A DNA stretch of 64,000 nucleotides, taken from contig OZ220699.1 of assembly GCA_965116565.1 (NCBI GenBank), forward strand, positions 1,798,001 to 1,862,000. The letters run 5' to 3'. The position numbers and the translations under genes are program-made. This DNA is from Bin87 sp965116565. GTDB lineage: Bacteria > Chloroflexota > Dehalococcoidia > Lucifugimonadales > UBA3495. The notes under the pieces are model-generated. The model was not told the origin of the DNA. It saw only the letters and a list, made by a program, of their open reading frames with translations, and made no database searches. Below are positions 17,723 to 26,774 of the stretch, piece after piece; positions within the stretch are counted from its first letter, which is position 1; each line of letters opens with the position of its first letter.

Positions 17723-18439
17723 TTACGCGGCGGCGGGCACCTGGGCGTGCGCCTTGAGGAAGCGCCGAACGTGGCCGACGGTTTCGTCGATGTGCTCCTG
17801 GGTGTCCTTCCACGGGTAGATGGTCACCTCGGAGTTGGGCGCCAGGTTGGCGACCTCCATCGCCCGCTCGTACGGGTGCGCCGGCACGTCGTCGGGCGCG
17901 ATCAGGATGGGCGTCTGCATGGAGCTCACGAACTCGCGCGACACGGTGAAAACGAAGTCGGCCCGATTGTTGTACATGCTCATCAAGAAGTCATGCACCA
18001 TGTCCATCGTGATGTCGGAACGCTTCTCGCACAGCGGCGGCCCCCATCCGGCGATGTTGTTCTCGTAGAACAGGTTGGGCAGTTCGGGCCGGTACCCGCT
18101 GGGCTGCATCAGCGCGGCGGCCACGACTCGGTCGCCGGCCCGGCTGAGCAGGTTCAGGATCATTGGCCCGGCGATGCAGAAACCGATCACGCCGAACTTG
18201 TCGATTCCCAGATGGTCCATCAGGCCAATGTGGTCGTCGGTGAAGGCGTCCCACGTGCGTTCGATATCCAGCGGGCCGGTGGACTGACCGGGCGGAGAGT
18301 TGCGAAGGTCGGACGCGATGCAGCGAAAGTCGTCCTTGAAGGTCTCCAGGGGATCGAACGGATGGGAGGTTCTCAAACCTTCAATGGTGGAATTGAGTCC
18401 CCCTCCCGGTATGATCAGCAGCGGGAAACCCGAACCCAC
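17723..18439 (-). CDS. Alpha/beta hydrolase, start region apparently frameshifted
   Basis: The listed frame gives 238 residues from a GTG, but homologous sequence clearly continues upstream: codons to 18481 read AVYERGDTRIYYEEVGSGFP, the usual first strands of the family. A proper ATG with AAGGAGG sits at 18483 but is out of frame by one base with this peptide. The fold landmarks are LLIIPGGG (oxyanion strand), GFCIAGPM at the nucleophile elbow (G-x-C-x-[AG]: cysteine replaces the usual serine), and a late Asp. A Cys nucleophile recalls dienelactone hydrolase. Either a real frameshift or a base missing from the assembly. Confidence 0.85.
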   Translation of the reverse strand: MGSGFPLLIIPGGGLNSTIEGLRTSHPFDPLETFKDDFRCIASDLRNSPPGQSTGPLDIERTWDAFTDDHIGLMDHLGIDKFGVIGFCIAGPMILNLLSRAGDRVVAAALMQPSGYRPELPNLFYENNIAGWGPPLCEKRSDITMDMVHDFLMSMYNNRADFVFTVSREFVSSMQTPILIAPDDVPAHPYERAMEVANLAPNSEVTIYPWKDTQEHIDETVGHVRRFLKAHAQVPAAA

Positions 18440-18650
18440 CTCTTCGTAGTAGATGCGGGTGTCGCCTCTTTCGTAAACGGCATTGTGATGTTCCTCCTTG
18501 TGCTCCTGTCGTTGGGTTGAATCTACGCCACAACCGAGTGGTGGGTCAACACGAGGCCGACAGCCGTCCGCAATCTCAGGTTCGAAGGCGTGTACAGGTA
18601 CGCGATGTGCGTTATCCTACGGCCCAACATCGCAGGTGGGAGGTGTCGCC

Positions 18651-19817
18651 ATGCCGGAAAATTCGCAGCGCATCGTTCAGGATGCCATCGACGTCGCCAT
18701 CGGGGAACGCGGGGAAATCGGCGTTCAGGTTGCCGCGTACCTGGATAGCAAGCTGGTGATCGACCAGTGGGGTGGGCTGGCCGACGAGACCACCGGCCGC
18801 GAGGTGGACGGTGAAACGCTGTTCCCGGTGTTCTCCAACATCAAGGCGGTCACGGCCACCGCCCTGCACATCCAGGCCGAGCGTGGCCTGGTGGACTACT
18901 ACCAGCCCGTGGCGAAATACTGGCCCGAGTTCGGCAAGTACGGCAAGGACAAGGGCACCGTATTCGACGCGCTGACCCACCGCATCGGCGTTCCTCTGAT
19001 GCCGGTGGGAGTCACGCCCGAGCTGATGTGCGACTGGGACTGGATGGTCGGGCAGCTTGCCGAGATGCACCCCCTGTTCGAACCGGGGACACGCAGCGGC
19101 TACATGGCCTACACATTTGGCTGGGTGGTGGGGGAGATCGTGCGCCGCACCGATCCGAAGGGCCGTCCGTTCGGCCAGTTCATCCAGGACGAAATCTGCC
19201 AGCCCCTGGGAATCACCGACCTGTGGGCCGGCATCCCGCCGGAGGTCGAGCCCCGGGTGGCGAAGCTCACCAACGTCCCGCCGCTGCCTCCCGGCGCTCC
19301 GGGACTACCACCCGACTCGCTGCGGTTCCGCGCCACGCCTCCGGAAGTCGGCACCACCCAGGAGGTGTTCGGCCGCTCCGACGTGCGCCAGGCCTGCATT
19401 CCAGGCGCCCAGGGGATCATGACCGCGCGCAGCCAGGCCCGCTTCTATGCCATGCTCGCCAACGGCGGAGAACTGGACGGCGTGCGCCTGCTCTCAGAGG
19501 ACCGCGTGCGGACGTTCCACATCCCGCGACCGCCCAGCGACTATGACCCGGTCCACGGGGTACCGCACCACGGCACCATCGGCGGGCTGCACTTCGCCGG
19601 CAGCCCCGGCATGGGCGCGATGGGCGACAACCCGCTGGCGTTCGGACACAACGGGGCCGGCGGGTCCATTGGCTGGGCCGATCCCCAGCATCGCCTGGCC
19701 GTTGCGATCCACCACAACCGCATGGTCGCCCACGGCCCGCCGGAGGAAAGCCCGCTCACGCCCATCGGCGTCGCAGTGCGCAAGGCGCTGGGAATCCCGG
19801 AATACCGCGCCGGCTGA
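18651..19817 (+). CDS. Beta-lactamase-related serine hydrolase (class C-like esterase)
   Basis: 388 residues from the ATG at 18651 (GGGAGG upstream). The nucleophile motif SxxK is Ser62-Asn-Ile-Lys65, the Tyr motif lies in RSGYMAYTFGWVVGEI near residue 160, and the third motif is FGHNGAGGSIGWADP near residue 335. This is the EstB/LACTB branch of the beta-lactamase fold, which hydrolyses esters or peptides rather than antibiotics. No signal peptide, so cytoplasmic. Before it lies TATCCT at 18613-18618, 16 bases from TGTACA, a possible promoter. Confidence 0.93.
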   Translation: MPENSQRIVQDAIDVAIGERGEIGVQVAAYLDSKLVIDQWGGLADETTGREVDGETLFPVFSNIKAVTATALHIQAERGLVDYYQPVAKYWPEFGKYGKDKGTVFDALTHRIGVPLMPVGVTPELMCDWDWMVGQLAEMHPLFEPGTRSGYMAYTFGWVVGEIVRRTDPKGRPFGQFIQDEICQPLGITDLWAGIPPEVEPRVAKLTNVPPLPPGAPGLPPDSLRFRATPPEVGTTQEVFGRSDVRQACIPGAQGIMTARSQARFYAMLANGGELDGVRLLSEDRVRTFHIPRPPSDYDPVHGVPHHGTIGGLHFAGSPGMGAMGDNPLAFGHNGAGGSIGWADPQHRLAVAIHHNRMVAHGPPEESPLTPIGVAVRKALGIPEYRAG

Positions 19818-19852
19818 GCGCCCGGTGGCCTCGACGGGCGGCGGAATGGACG

Positions 19853-20704
19853 CTAGGACTGCTGCGCCCGTTCCCGCCGCCAGTCGTGGCGGGGTTGCCA
19901 GCCCAGCATCCGCTGCGCCCTGGCCGTGCTGATGACGCTGGCGGTTCCTTCGAGGCCGTCCCGTATCTCCACCCGGCCGCCGAAATTGGCCCTGATCAGG
20001 TCGATGGTTGCCTCATCGAATCGGCTGGACGGCTGGGCGATCATGAACGCCTCATACTCCTGGATCTCGGCGTCCAGTGAGAGGACGTGCGCCTCCGCGA
20101 CGTCTCTCGCGTCGGCGTAGGCCCACATCACCAGCGTAAGCGGATACTCCGGCGTGGGAGCGGGCCACGGGAACTCTGCCTGCACCTCCGGCAGCGCGAC
20201 GTTGGTGAAACGAAGGCTGACCACGGTGGTGTCCGAGTTGCGGGCGATCATCCTGCCGATGTCCTCCCCGATCTGCTTGGACAGGCCGTATGGCTCGAAG
20301 GGCATCATCGGGTGTTCCTCGTCGAGCGGCAGGTAGAGCGGCACGAAAGCGTTGCCGTCGTGGGCCCATCCCATTCCGAACGCGCTGGAGGAGTACACCA
20401 CGCGGCGCAGTCCCAATTCCGACGCTGCCATCATCACGTTGAAGTCGGCGTTCGCGTTGTTCTCGAAGATGACCCGTGGATCAGCCCGTTGCGGTCCGGG
20501 AATGGCTCCCATGTGAATCACCGACTCCGCACCCTGCAGGACCGCCGCGACCGCCGCGCCGTCGGTGAGATTGCAGCGGACAAACGGCGCCGGCAGGTCA
20601 TCCGCCTCCAGTTGGTCAGTCGCAAGCACTTCCCGGCCCTGGTCAACCAACAACTGAACCACGCGGCGACCCAAGCGGCCGGCCGCTCCCGTTACCACAA
20701 TCAT
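19853..20704 (-). CDS. NAD-dependent epimerase/dehydratase (extended SDR)
   Basis: 283 residues, ATG at 20704 with AGGAGG upstream. N-terminal Rossmann motif TGAAGRLGRR, the active-site YGLSKQIGE (Tyr and Lys) near residue 145 and the preceding VVYSSSAFG serine are all present. Substrate would be a sugar nucleotide or another hydroxy/keto compound; it cannot be read from sequence. It is the last of three same-strand genes (amidase, DUF1989, this) with 67 bases to the DUF1989 gene, so co-transcription is likely. Confidence 0.92.
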   Translation of the reverse strand: MIVVTGAAGRLGRRVVQLLVDQGREVLATDQLEADDLPAPFVRCNLTDGAAVAAVLQGAESVIHMGAIPGPQRADPRVIFENNANADFNVMMAASELGLRRVVYSSSAFGMGWAHDGNAFVPLYLPLDEEHPMMPFEPYGLSKQIGEDIGRMIARNSDTTVVSLRFTNVALPEVQAEFPWPAPTPEYPLTLVMWAYADARDVAEAHVLSLDAEIQEYEAFMIAQPSSRFDEATIDLIRANFGGRVEIRDGLEGTASVISTARAQRMLGWQPRHDWRRERAQQS

Positions 20705-20771
20705 CTGATCCTCCTGCCATTCGCACCGATTGATAATTTAATCTGCCCGCTGCATCAGGGTTGTTGGGAGT

Positions 20772-21599
20772 TCATCCACGATCGAGTCCGTGGATGCCCC
20801 GATAGTCGACGGTCGGCGGGGATTGCCAACCCTGCAGGAGGCCCGGGTCGGGCTGGTAAATCTCCACGCCCAACGGGTGGCAGGTGTCGATGGGATCCCC
20901 GGCGTCCTCACCCCAGACCTGCACCGACAGATCGCCGTGGGGACAGGTGGAGATGGCGCACAGAAGGTCGATCTCGGCGAAAAATTCAAAATAGTCGCCC
21001 TGCCTTGCCGGCGACGGTTTCACGAAGTAACGGTCGTCCGGTGTGAGACCGGTGACCTGAAATACATTCAGCACGTCGTGAACATCGCTCTCGTTGAGAT
21101 GATACGGCGCAACCGCCCGCACCAGGTTTGAGTGGCAGCAGTAATCGAAGTCCTCGCCGTTCAGCATTTTGTGAACGTATGGATCGCAGCGGGTGCCGAG
21201 CAGGTCGTGGCATCCCGCGCCGTCCTCGTCCCGAGGGTAGTCCACCGTGTCGGCGGTGATGGTGAGCATGGGCCGCAGGTACGGCAGGCACGACCACAGC
21301 CGGTCGAAGGTGGACACGTGGGCGCGGTGCAGTTGCTTGGTGCGCGCAGCCCAGAATCGCTCCCGGGGATTGTTGAGGTTCCACGCGTTGAAGTCGGCCA
21401 CCTGCGCGCCTTCCACCACGACGATGCGGCAGATCTGGCCGGCGAGTACCGGCCAAGCTTTGCCCGAGCGCATCGGCACCACGAATTGGTCAACCGGGCT
21501 GCGGCTTTCGGTCTCCCGGCCCAGGCGTCCGTAGAACTCGCGGTCCACGTCGATGGGGGTTCCGGGCTTGGGTTGGTAAATCACTCTCGGTTCCGGCAT
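20772..21599 (-). CDS. DUF1989 (urea carboxylase-associated) family protein
   Basis: 275 residues, ATG at 21599 with an AGGGGG site. The family pattern is clear: GQICRIVVVEGAQVADFNAWN, the GTRCDPY and FDYCCHSN cysteine motifs, NVFQVTGLTPDDRYF, and the SPARQGDYFEFFAEID and STCPHGDLSV segments. Some DUF1989 pairs act as carboxyguanidine deiminase beside urea carboxylase, and others are unassigned. Here a single copy follows an amidase by nine bases, so a joint role in removing nitrogen from a guanidino or amide compound is a reasonable inference. Confidence 0.92.
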   Translation of the reverse strand: MPEPRVIYQPKPGTPIDVDREFYGRLGRETESRSPVDQFVVPMRSGKAWPVLAGQICRIVVVEGAQVADFNAWNLNNPRERFWAARTKQLHRAHVSTFDRLWSCLPYLRPMLTITADTVDYPRDEDGAGCHDLLGTRCDPYVHKMLNGEDFDYCCHSNLVRAVAPYHLNESDVHDVLNVFQVTGLTPDDRYFVKPSPARQGDYFEFFAEIDLLCAISTCPHGDLSVQVWGEDAGDPIDTCHPLGVEIYQPDPGLLQGWQSPPTVDYRGIHGLDRG

Positions 21600-21608
21600 G
21601 GCATCCCC

Positions 21609-23114
21609 CTAATTAGCGCGGTCGAAGGCGTCGGCGGCGCGGAGCACCGTTGCGTCGTCGCCGGTACGGCCCACCAGCATCATGCCGATGGGCAGGCCGT
21701 CGGACGTCCCGCACGGCACGGAGATCGCCGGGTGGCCGGTCACGTCGAACGGGCAGGTGTTGGCGATCATCTCCAAAGCGCGATCGGTGTACTCCTGCCG
21801 GCTGCAATCGGCGGGCGGAATCACGGTCGCCTTCATGGGCAGCGTCGGCATCGCCAGCAGGTCGTAGTCGCCCAGCGCAGCATCGTAAGCAGCGGTGAGC
21901 GTGCGGGCCAGGTTCTGCGCCTTGGCGTAGTAGCGGCCGTGATACCGGTCCTGCATGTACTGGCCCATCAGCACGACCAACTTGGTCGTCTCCGACAGAT
22001 CGTCGGCCCGGCTCTGCCAGCCGTGGGCATACACATCCAGCAGTCCGGTGGTGTAGTGGCCCTTCCAGTTGGTGCCCATGCTGTTGCCGGCCACCATCAG
22101 CATCGTCGCGCCCTCCACGGCGATGGCACGCCAGACGTGGATTCCGTCCAGATGCCAGGGGATGGAAACCGTTCCCACCGTCGCCCCCATGCCTTCGAAC
22201 GAGCGGGCGGCGTTCTCCACCGCCTCATCCACGTCGGCTTCCGACTCGGGCAGGCCGAACCCCTCGCGGACGATGCCGATGCGCAGGCCCGTGACATCGC
22301 CGGTCAACGCCTGGGTAAACGTCTGGCCGGGCTGCCCGGCGCTCTGCCGCGGATCCAGACCGTCGGGGCCGGCGATGGCTTCCAGCAGCAGGGCCACATC
22401 GGCGGCGCTGCGCGCCATGGGACCGGTGTGGTCCAGCGTCAGTTCGATGGGAAACACGCCGGTGTAGGGGACGAGTCCGTAGGTGGGCTTGAGGCCGTAG
22501 ATGCCGCACCAGCTGGCGGGTATGCGGATCGACCCGCCCTGGTCGCCGCCGATGGCCATGTCCACCTCGCCCGCCGCGACCAGCGCCGCGCTGCCGCTGG
22601 ATGAACCGCCCGCGGTGCGCGTCGGATCATGCGGGTTGCGCACGGGTCCGGTGTCGGATGTGTGGCTACCGCCCGAAAAGCACAGACTCTCGCACACGGC
22701 CTTGCCCGGGATGGAGCCCCCCGCGTCCAGGATTCGGGTGACGATGGTGGCGTCCACGTCGGGCACGTATCCCTCGAGGACGCCGGTGCCATTCATCATG
22801 GGGACGCCGGCCACGCAGACGTTGTCCTTGATGGCAACGGTCTTGCCCGACAGGATGCCGGCGTCGGCGCCGTTGATGTCGCAGCGCCAGTACCACGCGC
22901 CCAGGGAGTTGTCCTCCGGTTGGGGCCGAGCGCCGGGCGCGCGGGGATATTTGACCGGCAAACTCGGCGCGGTCAATTGGTCGAGCCTCGCGTACGAGTC
23001 CAGGATGGGCTGACTCAACTCGATATAGGATTCCACGTCGGCGGGAGTGGGACTCAGGTTGTAGGCGTCTGCGATGCGGGAAAATTCCTCCGGAGTGGGA
23101 CGTCTGGCGGGCAT
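21609..23114 (-). CDS. Amidase signature family hydrolase
   Basis: 501 residues from the ATG at 23114, eight bases after GGAGG; an in-frame GTG at 23123 overlaps that site. The Ser-cisSer-Lys triad is visible: Lys in GKTVAIKDNVCVAG, the Gly/Ser-rich GGSSSGSAALVAAGEVD and the nucleophile Ser in GGDQGGSIRIPA. The family hydrolyses amides (allophanate, indoleacetamide, nicotinamide, Gln-tRNA). An N-terminal helix-rich segment of about 75 residues precedes the core. First gene of the amidase-DUF1989-SDR operon and divergent from gamma-glutamyltransferase. Confidence 0.93.
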   Translation of the reverse strand: MPARRPTPEEFSRIADAYNLSPTPADVESYIELSQPILDSYARLDQLTAPSLPVKYPRAPGARPQPEDNSLGAWYWRCDINGADAGILSGKTVAIKDNVCVAGVPMMNGTGVLEGYVPDVDATIVTRILDAGGSIPGKAVCESLCFSGGSHTSDTGPVRNPHDPTRTAGGSSSGSAALVAAGEVDMAIGGDQGGSIRIPASWCGIYGLKPTYGLVPYTGVFPIELTLDHTGPMARSAADVALLLEAIAGPDGLDPRQSAGQPGQTFTQALTGDVTGLRIGIVREGFGLPESEADVDEAVENAARSFEGMGATVGTVSIPWHLDGIHVWRAIAVEGATMLMVAGNSMGTNWKGHYTTGLLDVYAHGWQSRADDLSETTKLVVLMGQYMQDRYHGRYYAKAQNLARTLTAAYDAALGDYDLLAMPTLPMKATVIPPADCSRQEYTDRALEMIANTCPFDVTGHPAISVPCGTSDGLPIGMMLVGRTGDDATVLRAADAFDRAN

Positions 23115-23233
23115 GATGGACACCTCCGATTTCAGTTTAGCTGCGATTAGCGACTATACTACGGCCAGAGTTGATTGACCCGAACCTGTGCGAGATCGAA
23201 CGACGGGACGAACCCCAACACGGAGGCCCAGAT

Positions 23234-24994
23234 ATGCCAGTCAAAGGGACCACGCTAACCAGTTATCGGCCGTTGATGCAGGGCGTCAATGGGATGGTTG
23301 CCGCGAGCCACCCCAGCGCAGCCATGGCCGGCCTTGAAATCCTCAAGCAGGGCGGCAACGCCATCGACGCCGGGGTCGCCGTCGGCCTCGCGCTGAACGT
23401 GGTGCACGTCGACGACTGCAGCTTCCTCGGCGTCGCGCCCACGGTCATCTACCTTGCCGACCGCAACGAGGTTGTTACCGTGGACGGCCTGGGGGTCTGG
23501 CCCAAAGCGGCGTCAGTGGACTACTTCCACAAGCACCACGGCGGCAGGATGCCCGGCGGGGTGCTCTCGTCCCTGACCCCGGCCGCCGCCGATTCCTGGC
23601 TGACGTCGCTGTCCAGGTTCGGCACCATGACGTTCGGACAGGTGGCGAGCGCGGCCATCGACCTGGCCGGCAACGGGTTCCCCATGTTCCGCTACCTGGC
23701 GGGGCGGTTCAAGACCGCCTACGATCAGTACAACGCCTACCCGTCAACCGCCGAGATATACCTGCCCGGCGGGCGCGCCCCCAAGCAGGGCGAGATGTTC
23801 TACCAGAAAGACCTGGCCAAAACCCTGTCCAGGCTCGCCGACATCGAGGCTTCCAACGCCGGCAAGGGCCGCGAAGCGGCTCTCAAAACGGCCCGGGACT
23901 ACATCTACACCGGCGAACTGGCTCGCAAAATTGTCTCGTACAACCAGGAGATGGGCGGCCTGCTGACCGAGGACGACCTCGCGCAGTATCATGTTCAGGT
24001 GGGTCCCGGCGTGACGGTGAACTACAAGGGCTACGACGTTTACAGCACCGGCCCGTGGGGTCAGGGCCCGACCTTCCCGCAGGCCCTCAAGATACTGGAG
24101 GGATTCGACCTGGGGTCCATGGGCCACAACTCCGCCCAGTACATCCACACCGTTAGCCAAGCGTTGAACCTGGCCTTCGCCGACCGGGAGCAGTACGTTG
24201 GCGATCCCGATTTCGTGGACGTGCCGATCAACGAGATGCTGTCCGAGTCATACCTTTCCAGGCGTCGCGCGCTGATCGATCCCGACCTGGCGTGGCCGGG
24301 CACCCCGCCGGCCGGGGATCCCCGCAACGGCAAGGCAACCCTGGACGGCGCGCCCCAGTCTCCGCGGGACGCCGCGGCCTCCGTTGGCGTAGCCGGTGAA
24401 ACCGCTGGCGGAACGTCGTATTTCGCCGTCATCGACCGGGATGGCAACATCTTCTCCTGCACACCCAGCGAGGGGACGAAGAACGGCGGCCCGATCATCC
24501 CGGGCACCGGCCTGGCGTTCTCGATGCGCGGCACCCAGTCGAAGCTGGTCGACGGCCACCCCGCCGCCGTTGCCGGCGGCAAGCGGCCCCGGCTCACCCC
24601 CGCGCCGGCCCTGGTGGTGCGCGATGGCGAGCCCGTCATGGCGCTGGGCGCCCACGGCGGCGACCACATCCCGCAAGGCACCCTGCAACTCCTGCTCAAC
24701 GTCCTCGAGTTCGGGCGCGACTCGCAGGAGGCCGTCGAGGAACCCCGCTTCTACAGTTACAACTTCCCCGGCTCCAGTTGGGCGTCGCCCTACAGTCCGG
24801 GGATGCTGCGTCTCGAGGGCCGAATCTCGGACGACGTGGCCGAGGAACTGCGGCAGAAGGGCCACACCATCGAGCAATATCCCGAGTGGTGGGAGGGATC
24901 TGCCCTGTATTGCGTGATCACCCGCAACCCGGAGACGGGAGTGCTGCAGGGCGGCGCAGACCCCCGATGCGAGGCCTATGCCATCGGATACTAG
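23234..24994 (+). CDS. Gamma-glutamyltransferase family protein
   Basis: 586 residues from the ATG at 23234 (GGAGG seven bases upstream). The Ntn-hydrolase family features are MVAASHPSAAMAGLEILKQGGNAIDAGVA (about residues 25-55, in pieces), and the nucleophile Thr in GGTSYFAVIDRDGN near residue 395, where self-cleavage would split it into large and small chains. No signal peptide is visible, unlike the periplasmic enterobacterial enzyme. It would cleave gamma-glutamyl bonds (glutathione and amides) or act as a cephalosporin-acylase-type amidase. A TATACT at 23155-23160 may be its -10 box. Confidence 0.93.
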   Translation: MPVKGTTLTSYRPLMQGVNGMVAASHPSAAMAGLEILKQGGNAIDAGVAVGLALNVVHVDDCSFLGVAPTVIYLADRNEVVTVDGLGVWPKAASVDYFHKHHGGRMPGGVLSSLTPAAADSWLTSLSRFGTMTFGQVASAAIDLAGNGFPMFRYLAGRFKTAYDQYNAYPSTAEIYLPGGRAPKQGEMFYQKDLAKTLSRLADIEASNAGKGREAALKTARDYIYTGELARKIVSYNQEMGGLLTEDDLAQYHVQVGPGVTVNYKGYDVYSTGPWGQGPTFPQALKILEGFDLGSMGHNSAQYIHTVSQALNLAFADREQYVGDPDFVDVPINEMLSESYLSRRRALIDPDLAWPGTPPAGDPRNGKATLDGAPQSPRDAAASVGVAGETAGGTSYFAVIDRDGNIFSCTPSEGTKNGGPIIPGTGLAFSMRGTQSKLVDGHPAAVAGGKRPRLTPAPALVVRDGEPVMALGAHGGDHIPQGTLQLLLNVLEFGRDSQEAVEEPRFYSYNFPGSSWASPYSPGMLRLEGRISDDVAEELRQKGHTIEQYPEWWEGSALYCVITRNPETGVLQGGADPRCEAYAIGY

Positions 24995-25027
24995 CGTCAG
25001 ACTGAATATGGGGAGCGGGAGCCGGCG

Positions 25028-26578
25028 TCACGAACGGGAGTTGTACGCGGCAAAGGGAGCCATGTCCGACTGAGAGGCGCCGCCGTAGAACCTCCGCAGG
25101 TGAGGCTCGACCAGCCGGGCCAACTCCCGCCGCTCTTCCTCCTGCGGCGACAGCGGCCGATCCAGGGCGTCTCGGATTTCCCGGAACAGGATCTCCTTGT
25201 CCACGCGGGTGAGTTGCTTGTCCCGCAGCACGACCTCGCCGTCCACCAGCACGGTGTCAACATCGATGCCCCGGCCCCGATGCACCAGGGCGTCCACCAC
25301 CGAGACCCGTGGGTCCAGGTACGGTTCCTCGATGTTTCGCATGTCCACCAGGACCATGTCCGCCCGTTTGCCCGGCTCCAGGGCGCCGATCCGGTCGCCG
25401 AACCAGCTGGCGTAGGCCCCGTTGGCCGTCGCCATTTCAAGCACCTGGTGGGATGTGGGCGGCTCCAGGTTTATGCCGGGTACCCGGTGAATCTTGAGCA
25501 CCAGGCGCATCTCCTGGAACAGGTCCTTGTCGTCGTTCAGGCCGGCTTCGTCGCTGCCGATGGCCACCTTGATGCCCGCCGCCAGGATGCGTCCCATGGG
25601 CGCGATGCCGCTCTGCAGCCGCAGATTTGAACTGGCGTTGTGGCAGATGTTGGCGCCGGTCTCGGCCATCAGGCGCAGGTCCTCCTCCGTCGCCCAAACG
25701 CTGTGGCCGCAGACGACTTCAGGGCCCAAAAACCCCAGGTCATAGAGGTGCTGCAGGGGCGTCTTGCCGTAGGCGGTGTGGCCGTAGAGCTTCTGGTACA
25801 CCGTCTCCTGCAGGTGGATGTGTATGCCGGTGCTGTGGCGTCCAGCCAGTTCCTTGATGGCTACCAGCAATTCGTCGGAACAGCGGTGAACGTTGCTGGG
25901 CGCCATGGTCACCTGCACCCGTTCGTGCCGGTTGTTCCCGTACTTGCGGCAGATCTCATCCAGCACGGGGATGATCTCGCCGGCCGGCCAGTAGCTGGGG
26001 GCCATGAAAGAGGTGTAACGCTCCGCCAGGTCCGGCGGCATCTGCGCCGCGAAGTCGGCCTCGCCGCCGCCCGCGCCGGCCACCATCGAGTTCTGATCCA
26101 CCACCGATGGAGCGTAGGACACGCGCATCCCGGAGGTCTGATATGCGTCGATCACCTTGTCGGCGATCTCCATGCTGACCGGTCCGTAGCCGCGACCGGG
26201 CGAGTGGATCGCCTGCACCGTGGTGGTGCCGGTCTCCATCATCTGCACCGCGCCGTACAGTTGGTCCAGGTAGGGGTCGATCATGCGCACGCCGATGCGA
26301 TGGAGGCTCCACATCTCCAACGGCAGGTCGGGCGCGCCCATCTGGAAAGGAGTCAGGCCGACGTGAAAGTGGTCGTTCACCATCCCCGGCATCACGATGT
26401 GGTTGCCGTTGCCGATCACCTCGGCGTTTGGATGCTGGCGGCGGAGTTCCTCGTAGCTGCCCACCGCCTCGATGACGCCGTCCTGCTGCAGCACGGCGCC
26501 GTCGGAAAGCACCTCCGCCGAGTCGCGGCCGGTTATCTTGCAAACGACGTGCTTTCCCCGTATGAGCGATAGTGTCAT
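25028..26578 (-). CDS. Amidohydrolase of the TRZ/ATZ (cytosine deaminase-like) group
   Basis: 516 residues from the ATG at 26578 (GAGGGGG upstream). Metal-dependent hydrolase with a composite beta-sandwich (residues 1-60 and the C-terminal part) around a TIM barrel: HFHVG for the first metal pair near residue 66, the His of GIHIHLQET, GHSVWATEEDLRLM, and Asp in AIGSDEAGLNDDKDL. This is the deaminase/chlorohydrolase branch acting on amino-substituted rings or guanidino compounds. Convergent with gamma-glutamyltransferase. The exact substrate cannot be read. Confidence 0.93.
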   Translation of the reverse strand: MTLSLIRGKHVVCKITGRDSAEVLSDGAVLQQDGVIEAVGSYEELRRQHPNAEVIGNGNHIVMPGMVNDHFHVGLTPFQMGAPDLPLEMWSLHRIGVRMIDPYLDQLYGAVQMMETGTTTVQAIHSPGRGYGPVSMEIADKVIDAYQTSGMRVSYAPSVVDQNSMVAGAGGGEADFAAQMPPDLAERYTSFMAPSYWPAGEIIPVLDEICRKYGNNRHERVQVTMAPSNVHRCSDELLVAIKELAGRHSTGIHIHLQETVYQKLYGHTAYGKTPLQHLYDLGFLGPEVVCGHSVWATEEDLRLMAETGANICHNASSNLRLQSGIAPMGRILAAGIKVAIGSDEAGLNDDKDLFQEMRLVLKIHRVPGINLEPPTSHQVLEMATANGAYASWFGDRIGALEPGKRADMVLVDMRNIEEPYLDPRVSVVDALVHRGRGIDVDTVLVDGEVVLRDKQLTRVDKEILFREIRDALDRPLSPQEEERRELARLVEPHLRRFYGGASQSDMAPFAAYNSRS

Positions 26579-26696
26579 GGCGGCCCCCCTCACGGTTGTC
26601 CAGTCTCAAATTGGCGCATTGTTGTACGTGTGCCTGGCATTTTACACAGACAAGAGGGGTCAAGCGCGGCCCGAACCCCGAAGGGCCCGGGTATCT

Positions 26697-26724
26697 TTGA
26701 CACCCCCGGTACCGCATCTATAAT
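26697..26724 (+). promoter_or_regulatory. Consensus sigma70 promoter
   Basis: Exact TTGACA at 26697-26702, a 16-base spacer and exact TATAAT at 26719-26724. Transcription would start near 26731, giving a leader of about 44 bases for the dehydrogenase gene at 26775. Confidence 0.85.
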
Positions 26725-26774
26725 TGCGTGAGAGCCACGCCTCGCGGGTGGCCGTGCATAAAGGAGAAAACCAG

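Noticed and set aside
17603..18520. 305-codon frame antisense to the alpha/beta hydrolase
   Set aside because: No motif, atypical composition; sense frame is a recognisable hydrolase.
23138..23160. Complete promoter for gamma-glutamyltransferase
   Set aside because: TATACT is good but no -35 box at 16-18 bases; kept only as a note in the gene entry.
25640..26572. 310-codon open frame antisense to the amidohydrolase
   Set aside because: Val/His/Ala-rich mirror translation; the sense strand has all metal-ligand motifs.
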